From Symbiodinium sp. CCMP2592 (taxonomy: Eukaryota; Sar; Dinophyceae; Suessiales; Symbiodiniaceae), in NCBI GenBank assembly GCA_905221615.1, contig CAJNDT010006124.1, positions 929,420 to 993,419 of the forward strand: a stretch of 64,000 bases of DNA, read 5' to 3'. Positions within the stretch are counted from its first letter, which is position 1, and each line of letters starts with the position of its first letter. Shown piece after piece: positions 30,629 through 40,104 of the stretch. The position numbers and the translations under genes are program-made. The notes beneath the pieces are model-generated. The model was not told where the DNA came from and did not search any database. It worked only from the letters and a program-made list of their open reading frames with translations.

Positions 30629-31552
30629 GCACCCTGACCGAAATCGCGTCGAACGATCGCTTGCCGGTCTTCAATGTTTGGTCAGCTGCGACGACTGCTC
30701 CGGCCTTCCTCCTGGAGGCATGGTTGCGCTGGAGAAGCTGGGCTCTTGTTAAGGAGTTTTTTCTGAGTAGCTGGGTGGATACGCTTTGCACTTTTTGGGA
30801 TAGTATTACCCACTGTAAAACCGAAAGTGTACATTTTTTGGGTGCTTATGAACTCAGCAACTAAGTTGTTGTAAGCTAGCATAATAGGGATCTATAGGAG
30901 GTAGTACAGTTTCCTTGGTATGGTATCTTTCGTTTCATTAATAAGTTCCTTAAACAAGAGCCCCCAGGAAGGGTAAAGCCCACCCTGCGATTCTACATGA
31001 TGAGCTATGCTGCACTGATCAGCACTAGTGGTTACCATGCTTGCAGAGGGATCGAGATGGCCCTGGGTTTCCGGGACTGGGAGGAAGGTCGGCAGTTACT
31101 AGGTAGGCCTTTGGGACTTTTTTGTATTTCCCCTTCTTGGGCTTCATAGGATCCTATTTACGAATATTTTTCAGAGGCTTTAAGGGGCCAACCTAGGTTA
31201 GATATTGCCATTATTGCAGCCCTTGCCTTCGCTGCGGCGCTGCTCCTTCCGCTTCTCGGGGTGCTTTTCTTCGGACGCAGGCGGCTCTTTCGCCTGCTGC
31301 CTGGCATCCAAAAACCCCTACTGTTTTAGGGTCATACCCTACAGTTAGTGGTCCTAACCCACTTCTTTTTGTAGGGTTTGGAGCTACCCTATACCCTAAA
31401 CCCTAAACCCTGAAACCTCCACCAGGTTGTCGGAGTGGCTGGACCAGCGCCGTGGTCAGAAACTCCAGGACGGGGCCTTCATGGCGATGCTGCTGGACTC
31501 CTATTTGGTGGAGCTCGGGCAGCGCCTCGGTTTCGTCAGCAAGCCCTTTTCT
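30629..31552 (+). CDS. Multi-exon membrane protein, unknown family
   Basis: Four exons are proposed. Exon a (30629-30736) contains EIASNDRLPVFNVWSAATTA and FLLEAWLRW. Exon b (30968-31102) contains RFYMMSYAALISTSGYHACR and GFRDWEEGRQLL. Exon c (31202 to about 31306) holds a clear membrane helix, IAIIAALAFAAALLLPLLGV, followed by the basic patch GRRRLFRLL. Exon d (31426-31552) contains LSEWLDQRRGQKLQDGAFMA and SYLVELGQRLGFVSK, ending at GCAAGT, a GC donor. Introns a/b (GC-AG, 231 nt) and b/c (GT-AG, 99 nt) are inverted-repeat elements and join in frame. The c/d boundary is unclear. Charged residues after the helix suggest a single-pass protein with the tail facing the cytosol. Confidence 0.5.
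30745..30967. mobile_element. Family N element containing a nested family L element
   Basis: GGGCTCTTGTTAAGGAG faces CCTTAAACAAGAGCCC. A family L element sits inside at about 30768-30865. The other N copies at 43706, 45514 and 46328 lack it. Confidence 0.8.
31099..31201. mobile_element. Family Q element as a candidate 99-nt intron
   Basis: CTAGGTAGGCCTTTGGGAC faces GGCTTTAAGGGGCCAACCTAG. TTA flanks it on both sides. Donor CTAG|GTAGGC and acceptor GGTTAG| join codons of exons b and c without breaking the frame. Confidence 0.8.
31303..31386. mobile_element. Family E element between exons c and d
   Basis: CCTGGCATCCAAAAACCCC faces GTAGGGTTTGGAGC. The usual CAGGT at the right end is replaced by CTACCC, and a short CCCTAAA stretch then leads to the acceptor CCACCAG|. 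Confidence 0.6.
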
Positions 31553-31835
31553 GCAAGTAGGGTTTAGGGTTCTGGGTTCAGGTTTAGCGTTTAGGGTTTA
31601 GGTTTAGTGTTTAGGGTTTAGGGTTTTAACATCTATTCAGTCAGTCAGCTCCAGCTGGCAGTGGCTGTACTGGACTTCTAGCGAACCCTTGAATCACCCC
31701 ACTCATCTTCGTTGAGTGGTCGTGCTCGTAGCAGTCGCCGCGTCGCCGCACCGTCGGCAACAACCGTGAGACCACGACCACATCCATCGTCCACCCACCT
31801 TTCACGATAGCTCTCACTTTTTTCTGCTTTGTATA

Positions 31836-31942
31836 TGAGTGGTTGTCAAAATGATGGTCCCTTTTTGGGTAATTACCCTAAATAATAGGTGCCGTATTAT
31901 AATAAGGACCCAAACAGTTACCCGAATTTTGACAACCATCCC
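31836..31942. mobile_element. Family G element with TA duplication
   Basis: TGAGTGGTTGTCAAAATGATGG faces AATTTTGACAACCATCCC, with TA on each side. Confidence 0.85.
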
Positions 31943-32214
31943 TATGGTTCACAAAGCACTCTCCAAGCCACTCCTTCGACTAAGGCCATGGTGGCTGTCT
32001 GCCGAGGAGCTTGCGGACCTACCCGAGGTCTCCCAAGTCCCTGGGCTTACCTTTGGTTAGTAGGGAATGGATGAAGGGTAGTAATAGTTATATTATATGG
32101 GCAGTGGTCAAAATACCGTGTAGCGAAGTTTATACAAAACAACCTATGGGATTGTTGGGGTCTCTATTTTATTTACGACAAGAGGCGTCACGCAACTAGG
32201 GCTCCTAATCCCCT

Positions 32215-32262
32215 TGTCGGCGCTAGGACAGCGCTAGCCTGGCGCTAGAGACCTAGATAGCA
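32215..32262. repeat. Palindromic GCGCTAG motif cluster 1
   Basis: GCGCTAGGACAGCGCTAGCC then TGGCGCTAGAG. The same palindromic core recurs at 32648-32692. Confidence 0.7.
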
Positions 32263-32339
32263 TGTGTTCGTGACATATTCAAGCTTAAAGTATATGATAA
32301 GTCCGTGCACCTGTTACTCTTTCCCTAATCCTACCCCTA

Positions 32340-32515
32340 ACTACTCCTACTCGCACTCTGAACTCCTACTTCTTCTCCTGCTCCTACTTCTACTCCTCCT
32401 ACTCCTACTCCTGCTCCCACTCCCACTCCCACTTACACTCCCACTCCTACTGCTGTTATTGCCACAGCAACTGCTACTGCTCCTGATGCTGCTGCTACCA
32501 CGGTTTAACCTCCTG
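32340..32515. repeat. CTC/CTA-type imperfect trinucleotide run
   Basis: ACTCCTACTTCTACTCCT-type units pass into CTGCTGCTA. Poly-Leu and poly-Ser/Arg frames here are repeat products. Confidence 0.85.
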
Positions 32516-32647
32516 CGAACTACAATGTCACTCCAATCGCGCATTGCTTGAGGAAGCTCTTTCCTCGCAAGTACCAATGTTCTTTTCAGTCGCAGAAATC
32601 ATGCCATCACAGCTGAGCCAAAAAAGGTGTGATAACATGGGCAATCC

Positions 32648-32692
32648 GCGCTAGGCGCGCGCTAGCTCCGCGCTAGCAGCGCGCTAGGAAAC
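32648..32692. repeat. Palindromic GCGCTAGC motif cluster 2
   Basis: CGCTAGGCGCGCGCTAGCTC and CGCGCTAGCAGCGCGCTAGG: four overlapping palindromes within 45 bases. Confidence 0.8.
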
Positions 32693-32746
32693 TGTTCATC
32701 CCTGATGCCTAGCCCATCTTTCTCATCTACACTAGTCTACTGAACC

Positions 32747-32914
32747 ATGTTGACGTCAGCTGAGCGCCAACCCCTGCGAAATGCTGGCCGTGACGCCTAC
32801 TTCAAGGACCATGGCAAGAATGATTGGCTCGTGCAGGCAGCCAAGGAGGCTAAAGGTGCGAATGTGCGGAGGAAGGAGCTCAATCACTGCTTGGAAACGG
32901 AACGTGTGCAATAG
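32747..32914 (+). CDS. Small candidate coding sequence, 55 codons
   Basis: ATG to TAG. The product begins MLTSAERQPLRNAGRDAYFK and contains NDWLVQAAKEAKGANVRRKE, a strongly helical, charged peptide. It may be an exon of a larger gene or the remnant of a retroposed one. No splice sites are clear. Confidence 0.3.
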   Translation: MLTSAERQPLRNAGRDAYFKDHGKNDWLVQAAKEAKGANVRRKELNHCLETERVQ

Positions 32915-33185
32915 AGCGTGCTTCGTGAAAATATGCTTCCTACTCCTTTACTTCACGGGTCGCAAGCCTTTCCGAAGTTTCCAATCATCAAGACTAGCCG
33001 TGCGACAGCCTTCCACACACCACACATGTGGCCCGCGCTAGCAACACTTCAGAGATTTGCAATCGAGAAGTCAAAACGTGGAATCCTGTAGTGGTAGCGC
33101 TTGTCTCTTCCACAAGAGGCGTCACGCCACTACTGCCGCATTTAGGTCGATCTCAGGAACAATAATATTGAACAGCGCCCATATC

Positions 33186-33280
33186 TATTCTTACCTTTGG
33201 TTGGTAGGGAATGGAGGAATGGGGTACAATTATAACTTACTATTACTATCATTCTGCCATTCCCTACTAACCAAAGGTCC
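33186..33280. mobile_element. Family F element
   Basis: TTACCTTTGGTTGGTAGGGA faces CCATTCCCTACTAACCAAAGG. A left-end fragment of the same family is at 32046-32075. Confidence 0.8.
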
Positions 33281-34084
33281 CTGGGGTCATCCGTCCTCCC
33301 GCCGCCGGGCCTTTGGCAGGCCTGGATGTAAGCCTCACAGGTCCTCTGCTTTTATTGCTTGCTAGCGTTTGTGCTTGTTGAAGGTCTTGTGTGGATTTTA
33401 GCCATCGTGTTCAGGTCCTTTTCGAATCTCGGGATTATGGAGAGAGCGGAGGGGAATTGAGGGCCTCGCTTCTTGCGTGGTACTCTCTGCACACCTATGG
33501 CCCAGACCTTCCAGGACTTGCAGGATTATTCAGGCTGAGCAGCAGCAACAGTTGCTGCTGCTGTTGTCGCTGAAGTCTGAAGTCGTTAGCAACAGTCGTC
33601 GTCCTAGTTGTGGTGGTTACGGCGGTGGTCGTGGTTGTCGGAGGAGCGATCGTGATAGTAGATGTAACAGGAGCTGGCAGCAATGCCAGCAGTTCTTTGT
33701 CGGTGCAGAAGTATCATGAGTCCGTGTTTTACGCTCGGAACTGACGTCATGACCTCATGGTCTGCTTCAAGACAGAAGCAAAATTTTCGCTCTACATCAC
33801 TAACAGCAAGCATGGCTGTCTATAGCTCCTTGCTGAAACAGACTCTGGATCTGCGAAGGCCACACCGATGCAAGGGCTACCGACGTCGGGCGTACCTGGG
33901 CTGTTCTTGAACATGATGTTGAGTTCCCGATACATAGTCTGAAGGAGACGCAACATACTATAGAGGCCGGAATAGCTACCCAATTGATTCCTAGGGTTCC
34001 TTACTAGAGGCATACAAAAGTTGACCCCAAGTCCCTATTGAAGTTATCAACGCCCTGCATAAGAGGCCTTTATTACGGCCTGAA

Positions 34085-34221
34085 GAATTGCCCGAAACCC
34101 TGAAGCCGACAACCCTAAAGCCCTAAACCCCGAACCCTAAAACCCTAAAACCCTAAAGCCCTAAACCCTGAACCCTAAAACCCTAAAACCCTAAAGCCCT
34201 AAAGCCCTAAACCCTAAACAG
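34085..34221. repeat. Telomere-like CCCTAAA/CCCTAAAG block
   Basis: C-rich units, including CCCTAAAACCCTAAAG, run directly up to the acceptor AACAG| of the exon at 34222. Confidence 0.9.
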
Positions 34222-34323
34222 GTGCTGGCTTTGTCGTCGCCAAGGTCACGGCGGTGGCTGAGGATGGCAGCTTCGTCGTGAAGACCGGAGATGGGCGTCC
34301 GGAGGCCCCCGGCGGGATCAAGG
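34222..34323 (+). CDS. Candidate internal exon (VVAKV repeat-type domain)
   Basis: The exon is bounded by CTAAACAG| and AAGG|GTAAAAGG. It reads AGFVVAKVTAVAEDGSFVVK and then TGDGRPEAPGGIK, a beta-rich peptide with alternating hydrophobic residues as in small barrel domains. A similar peptide, LVVAKVADGGVALQYKTAEA, is encoded at 63719. The downstream intron starts at an inverted-repeat element. The family is not named. Confidence 0.45.
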
Positions 34324-34440
34324 GTAAAAGGAGGGACCCTTAATAAGGACCCCTGGGGATATACGCTTAATATAGCTACTATATACCCATTACATAGCCC
34401 CCTTATAGGGCAGGGGTCCCTCCGTTTCCCCTGTGATTAG
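34324..34440. mobile_element. Inverted-repeat element after an exon
   Basis: GTAAAAGGAGGGACCC faces GGGTCCCTCCGTTTCCCC. It begins with GT and is followed by GTGATTAG|, which would suit an intron. Confidence 0.7.
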
Positions 34441-34582
34441 AGGATCTAAGGGTTCCTTTAGAGGGATCTATAGGGTTCAGGGTTTCGGGTTTAGGGGTTG
34501 AGGGTTCAGGAGTTTAGTATACAGGACCTGACAGGATCTAGGGTTGCAGGGTTTAGCGGTTAAGAGCTTCTTGTTGTAATAG

Positions 34583-34682
34583 GGGCCTTAATAATTACGT
34601 ATACTATTTTGGGGGTTCCTTATAATAATTGTAGCATGAAGGGGCCCCAAACCCCATCTAGCTATTAGGGCCCCTATATTAG
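34583..34682. mobile_element. Family P element
   Basis: AGGGGCCTTAATAATTACG faces AGCTATTAGGGCCCCT. Confidence 0.75.
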
Positions 34683-34870
34683 GCTCCCAATCCTGATCAA
34701 TGTTTGGGGGTTGAATTTCCGAACCGTACATTTAAATCCCAACAGAAATGACCCAAAGCCCCAGAACCCTCCGATGTAGGTGTTCATCGAATGTTGGTGG
34801 TCCTGTTTCCCCAGTCCTGAATGTTGCTAACGTTTTCCAACCTTTTCGAAAGATGTTTCCAAAACATTCC

Positions 34871-34972
34871 CTATGGCTCCATGTACCCATAAAGTATATA
34901 CTTAGGCCTTAAACTACCTATATAGGGACCCCTTCAACGCTTACGTATCTACTATAAAGGTACATGGAGCCT
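34871..34972. mobile_element. Family D element
   Basis: GGCTCCATGTACCCATAAAG faces CTATAAAGGTACATGGAGCC. Confidence 0.8.
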
Positions 34973-35352
34973 TCTGTGACTGTCGTGAGAAGGACTGAAG
35001 GCGGCAGCGTTGCAAAACTAGTAAAACCGAACCGATACATCTTAACCTCGACTTCCATGCACTTGCCTGCAAGGTCAAGGTGAATCAGAAGCAGCAGGTG
35101 GGGAAATTACGAAATCGGAAATCGCTAAAGCCTAAGTACTAGGTGCTCAGGGGTTTGAGCTGGATGGATTCCTGCATCCCCGTTGGGGCTCCTCTAATGT
35201 TTAATGCAGCTCGTAAGCGTCCGCTCACCTTCGTGATTCTCTTAAGGCTTCTTGAAACGTGTCAGTAGTTTTGTTAGGGGCTTATAGGGTTGACTGTCTG
35301 GTTGACTATCGCGCGAGATCTGGTCCTTGTAACCTGTATAGCGCCGTATAGC

Positions 35353-35464
35353 TTAGAAGCTGCCCCCACCCTGTAATAGTTGCATAATAGGAATACAGTA
35401 GGAATATAATAAGGCCCTAATATAATCCTTATAGTCACTATTACAGGGTGGGGGCAGCTTCTAA
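35353..35464. mobile_element. Family K element with perfect 8-bp target duplication
   Basis: TTAGAAGCTGCCCCCAC faces GTGGGGGCAGCTTCTAA. CGTATAGC flanks it at 35345-35352 and 35465-35472. Confidence 0.9.
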
Positions 35465-35476
35465 CGTATAGCACCT

Positions 35477-35566
35477 AAGCTTTCCGGTCCAGCGATGAAG
35501 GTTCTCCCTTGGCCGGAGCTGCTCAAGCTTGCAAGCAACGGTCTGCGCTGCGTACCCTGGTTCAAG
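35477..35566 (+). CDS. Candidate exon after a family K element
   Basis: The frame KLSGPAMKVLPWPELLKLAS is followed by NGLRCVPWFK and then AAG|GTTTAG, a GT donor. An ATG lies at 35495. The word CTGCGTACCCTGGT recurs at about 35698, perhaps marking a duplicated piece of the exon. Confidence 0.3.
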
Positions 35567-36030
35567 GTTTAGGGCTTATTCCTGCACCCCACAAAAACTA
35601 GGTAGAATCATGGCCCGAATCCTACAAAAAAATCTACATATTTTAGGTGGTAGATACAGGATAAGGTTTCGGTGTAGCGTGCAGAGTTTACCGTATGCCC
35701 TGCGTACCCTGGTGTAGACATCAGTTCACGCTAATAGTGGCCGAGAGAGTTTGACAACAGGTTTCGCGGTACTCTAGAGACTCTAGAGTGCAACTTATCA
35801 AGTAGGGACCACCCGAGCATGTTATGGCTAATTACTTATTCCGACCTTTGTATCCCAAACCTCCAAGTCTACAAATACTATATTCTTTGGGGTCTACAGG
35901 TCCAAACGGCAGCTATCTGCAGCCGTAGAGTATTGCACAGTGGCGAGCGATGAGCCTAAGTAATTAACTGTACTATTTAAACCCTATTCCAATTATTCAG
36001 ACCCCTAAAGTACTAGTTGCATACTTGGAG

Positions 36031-36075
36031 TTTTCTCCTGAAGCATTCCGTGCCAGCTTTCTGGCTTTTGCAAGG
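36031..36075 (+). CDS. Candidate short exon end with consensus donor
   Basis: LEFSPEAFRASFLAFAR runs to CAAG|GTAAGT, a perfect donor. It follows a P-like element (35950-36012). The 5' boundary is not visible. Confidence 0.3.
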
Positions 36076-36535
36076 TAAGTAACCCCAAGGGTCCATGTGC
36101 TCAACTAGGGTTCCTTAAGGGTTCCTGAAGGCTTCCTTTGAGGGTTCTTATAAGGGTTCTATAAGGGTATCATAAGGATTTAGGGTTTAGGGTTTAAGGT
36201 CCATGTACCCAAATAGTATATACTTAGGCCTGAAAGTACCTATATCGGTACATTGGGCCCGAAGTATATACTAGTTGCGTATAAGGATGCTTAGGGTAAA
36301 TGAAGGCAACCCCCCACAGTTTGGCCATATCCAATCTGTTTCGGGGTTACTGTAACGGACCACTCCTTCACAGCGTACCTTTGCATCATTCATGAATGTG
36401 GCTCCCTGTGTCAGGAACCATGCCGCTTTGGACAAATAGTAAATCCTAAACCTTGAACCCTAACAGCAATAAGCTCCAAACCCGAAACCCCTACCCCCTA
36501 AACCCCTAACAGCCCTGATAGCCCTAAACCCTGCT

Positions 36536-36655
36536 GGGAGGTTCATGGGACCTACCAAGTACAGTTTTAAGTACCCTAATTGGGATTATAAGTACATATA
36601 ATGGTAGTTACCCTAGTTAAAACCCTAGTTACTAAGTCCCATGAACCTCTAAGTA
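36536..36655. mobile_element. Family B element
   Basis: GGGAGGTTCATGGGACCTACC faces TTACTAAGTCCCATGAACCTC, with TTATAAGTAC repeats inside. Confidence 0.8.
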
Positions 36656-37050
36656 GACCCTAAACCCTAAACCCTATAGATCCCTTTGAGGAACCCCTAT
36701 AGATCCCTTTAAAGGGAACCCTAAAGTAACCCCGTCCAGGTAGACTGGGTCTCTCAGGGCCCCGCAGATTGGATGCAGAGCTCCGGTCCCGGCTTCCGGC
36801 TCTCACGGCAAGTGGTCAAGGTCCGGGTTCGATGAGTTCGGGCTTGGGGTTTAGGCCCAGTTGAGGCTTTAGTATTTAGTTTAGAGCCTAAGGTCTCGGA
36901 TTTGGGGTTTAGGCCCAGTTGAGGTGTTAATTTTCGGTTTAGGGTCGCGGGTTTGGGGTTTCAGCCCAATGCAGGCTTCCGGATTGTGTTTAGAGTTTAA
37001 GGTCTCGGGTTTAGGTTAAGGGTTTAGAGTCAACGTCGGGGCGCCCGCGG

Positions 37051-37856
37051 TTGATGTGCTTTCACGCAGTAGACCTCGGAGCTCATAAGGGTTTTACATT
37101 CGGGTCTCTTGGGCCCTCGCACCAGGGAGAAGTCATCGACTTCTTTGTGTCCCACTCGTGGTCGGATGGGCCAGAGAGGACGGGTTTGCATCGAATGGGT
37201 GCACGGGCAACATCCACTCTATCGCTCTGTTTGTCGCGGCGCCTCTTCCTGCCTGCCTGCCTGCTTGCCTGCCTATCTATTTATCGTGCTTCTATTTATC
37301 TGTGCATCCCTCTATCTACCTGCCCATCTGCCTAGCTCTCTAATTGCTTATCCACCTTTCCGGTGTCTGCGTTTCGTTCATTCTCAGGACTTGATTCATA
37401 TTGTTATTTCTTGCATTCTTCAGTTTGTTTTTTATTCTGTCTGTGTGTCTGCCTGCCTGTTTATGTGTTTTTCCATGTTTCGACCTCTATGTAGGTATGC
37501 ATGCATGCGTGTATGTCTGTTTTTATGGATGGATAGAGGGAGGGATGGATGGACGGATGGATGTATCTAAACACCTATGCGTCTGTGTCTCTATGTGTAT
37601 GTGTATGTTTGTTGTATGTATGCATGCAGACATGGATGCATGCAAGAAGAACTCATGTTTAAAGTAGAGAACATGACCATGTTGACTTCTCAGATGCAAC
37701 ACGAGGAAGTGGCGGGCCCTTCAACTGGTCGCAGAGATGTTCTACGCTCAGCATGGGCGATATCCTACCTTCTGGGTCGACAAGTTCTGCATCGATCAGC
37801 GTGACGTGGCTGACGGCCTTCGCGTGCTTCCGGTGAACGTGATGGCTTGCAGGAAG
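37051..37856 (+). CDS. TIR-like (SHSW) domain protein, two exons
   Basis: Exon 1 (to 37175) contains GEVIDFFVSHSWSDGPE. Exon 2 (37706-37856) reads KWRALQLVAEMFYAQHGRYP and TFWVDKFCIDQRDVADGLRV, then LPVNVMACRK. FFVSHSW and the W.DKFCIDQ motif are hallmarks, as I recall them, of a TIR/SEFIR-like family abundant in dinoflagellates. Signalling or NAD-related roles of TIR folds are general knowledge and are not shown here. Joining CCAGA|GAGGACG to ACACGAG|GAAGTGG gives GPEKWRALQ in frame, a GA-AG intron of 530 nt. Exon 2 ends at AAG|GTGCC. Further exons are expected after 37857 but were not identified, so the gene is partial. The true start may lie upstream of 37051. Confidence 0.7.
37220..37660. 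repeat. TGCC / TATC / TGGA / TATG microsatellites in the intron
   Basis: CTGCCTGCCTGC and CTATCTATTTATC steps, then GGATGGATGGACGG and GTATGTATGCATGC. The open frames here are repeat-driven. Confidence 0.85.
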
Positions 37857-38519
37857 GTGCCTTGTTCTATGCAATCGAAGAATAGCCTATGAGGTGTTGG
37901 CTTCGCTCGCCTGTGGCGGCAACAGCATACGGAAGCGCTCCGGCCGACATCATGCTCGCACTGTTTCATTACAGCTTAGGTCCTTGTCCTCTGTGGACGC
38001 ACCTACCCTGCTCGTCTTTGGTGTGCTTGGGAACTTTGCGTTCTGCATTTCGGCTGCATGTGCGCGCGGGTGTCCAAGCAGCCTCCGCGTGCCCACCCCC
38101 CCCTAAATGGTTTACGTGCTAAGCGCTACAACAGCTTACGCCACCTAGATTCCCCCTGCATGTCTTCAGTCTTTAGTTTACCCCTAAATTGCTCGGTACT
38201 AACGAAACAAAAAACTGTAATGCCAGTCCAACATTGCATCAGCGCAAAGCATCCTAGTAAAGCCGCACGAAGTATAGACCATCCCAGGCTTTCCTTCATG
38301 TCGCTGGAGATGGCACTGAAACAGCTCGTGGTCACCTGCCTTTTGAGTAGTTACGTAATCATGTTTCTGAGTTTTCTTCTTGTCGTTAGAATTCGGATCT
38401 AGGGCGGTTGACAAGCACATCTAAGCCTGAAGCCCGGACACTCTCTTAATGCGGTCCCGAATCCCCCCCCCAAAAGCTTCAATTCTATAGTATTGAGGCT
38501 ACAGGAATCCTGAACATTA

Positions 38520-38755
38520 AGGCTCCATGTACCTTCTAGTATATACTTAAGCCTGAGGCCCAGTACAGGTACTCCCAGGCCTAGGTATACCGTCTAGGTA
38601 CCATCGAGCCTCATACCTTAAACTTGCCTTAAACCCTAAACCCTTATGGTACCCATAAAGGAACCCTCAAAGGAACCGTTCTGGGTTCCCTTGTGGTACC
38701 CTTCAAGGAACCCTTACGGGAGGCCTTTAAAGGTGCATGGAGCCTCAGAGCGAAC
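38520..38755. mobile_element. Family D-type element with GGAACCC-rich interior
   Basis: AAGGCTCCATGTACCTTCTAG faces AAGGTGCATGGAGCC at about 38740. A second right end (GGTACCATCGAGCC, 38597) lies inside, followed by GGAACCCTCAAAGGAACC words. This suggests one element extended by insertion. Confidence 0.6.
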
Positions 38756-38931
38756 CCAGAGACTCCAGTGATTCAATGGCCCCTTACTTAAGGAATAAAG
38801 CTTGAAGGGTTCCTTAAAGTGTTCTGTAAGGGCTCACAAGGGGATTATAAGGGATATGCCTTGAGTTATAGAAGGATCCCTGATATTGTTTAAGTTATAT
38901 TCCTTAGTTAAGGGTTCTTGGAGTCTCTGCG
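38755..38931. mobile_element. Family I element, long copy
   Basis: CCCAGAGACTCCAGTG faces TTCTTGGAGTCTCTGCG. The interior is extended by AAGGGTTCCTTAAAGTG sequence. Confidence 0.7.
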
Positions 38932-38939
38932 AAACCCAG

Positions 38940-39032
38940 GTCATGCCTCTGAGCCAAGCCTCCTTGGGCGAACTGGCGAAATTTGACTCATCGGTAGCCC
39001 GGTGCTACAACCCGAACGAGGAGCGGAGATAA
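38940..39032 (+). CDS. Candidate terminal exon after a family I element
   Basis: After AAACCCAG| the frame reads VMPLSQASLGELAKFDSSVA then RCYNPNEERR and TAA. The acceptor sits eight bases beyond the I element, the same position as at 16787 and 56799. The upstream exon was not found. Confidence 0.3.
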   Translation, partial: VMPLSQASLGELAKFDSSVARCYNPNEERR

Positions 39033-39529
39033 GGAAGGACCTATGGGCTGTTAATTGGGGGGTTCATAGAAGGCCACCATATCGCAAGGAGGACTTTGGA
39101 ATAGTGTTATAGGGGGTTCATATAAGGCCACTATTTCACAACCTTTATGCATCTTTTGATGGAGAGGGCTTAGGTTTGAAGGGCTCGTTCCCCTGAATTT
39201 GAAGAGATTTTCCCCTGCAGCGTGCAGATTTGATGGCCTCTTTGAACTGATACATCTCTCTAAACCTTAAACCCTAAACCCTCACCCCTAAACGCTAACC
39301 CCTAAACCCTAACCTTTTAACCCTAACCCCTTCCACAATAGTGGATTCTGCCGACCTTAACTGCTAGGTGGAAAAAGGTGCTCAAAAAAACTAACCCCTA
39401 AACCCAGGGGGCCGAAGGTTGCAGGGCATACCTAAGGACCCCCACACTGATCGAGGCCAGCACTTCGGGGTTAAGGGTTTAGGGTTGGTTGCAGCCGAAA
39501 AACTCTTTTGTCAGGTTCCCCATTGTGAT

Positions 39530-39545
39530 TCCTATATATGTATAC

Positions 39546-39579
<34 letters not shown>

Positions 39580-39587
39580 ATATATAT

Positions 39588-39621
<34 letters not shown>

Positions 39622-39626
39622 ATATT
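39530..39626. repeat. (TA)n with TATG/TACA steps
   Basis: Nearly 100 bases of TA with a few G/C interruptions. The Ile/Tyr-rich frames are artefacts. Confidence 0.95.
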
Positions 39627-39740
39627 TAAAATCCCTACAATGTAGGGTTTGGGGGCCAACAGGTGGTGTTTAGGGAAGCCCGAGCGACAGAAACCCTATC
39701 CCCACAAGCATTACACCCTAAGACCCAATGCGCAGCCCAG

Positions 39741-39846
39741 AGGGTCCAAGTACTCAAATAAGAGGGCTTTAGGTACCAAAAACCATTCAGAGCATGCCTT
39801 TTGGAATCTAAAACCCTACTATTTGGGTACTTGGACCCTCTGGGCA
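39741..39846. mobile_element. Family S element, copy 1
   Basis: CCCAGAGGGTCCAAGTACTC faces GGGTACTTGGACCCTCTGGG, a 20-bp near-perfect inverted repeat. The other copy is at 53889. Confidence 0.85.
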
Positions 39847-39956
39847 GCAGTGAATGTGAAGTTGGCAGCCCGAACCTCGAGCACGAATTCGGGGCTCGGT
39901 GCCGCTCAAAACCCCAAAAAGCTTAAGCTGCAAACTCCTCAACTTTTGCGTCTTAA

Positions 39957-40104
39957 TCCTTACCTGTGGCCCCAAACCCTATAAAATTGTAGGTTATTTT
40001 CAATCCTTACCTGTGGCCCCAAACGCTACAAGATAGTAGGTTATGACCCCGTAATTAGAGGGTAGAGCCCTTAAAACGGTAGGGTTTAGGATCCCCAGGT
40101 AAGT
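39957..40104. mobile_element. Family E element with duplicated left end
   Basis: AATCCTTACCTGTGGCCCCA occurs at about 39955 and 40004, followed each time by a family E left half. The single right end is TTTAGGATCCCCAGGTAAG. The left 48 bases have been duplicated in tandem. Confidence 0.8.

Noticed and set aside
32347-32577. Ser/Arg-rich minus-strand protein
   Set aside because: Follows from the CTC/CTA trinucleotide run; not an SR protein.
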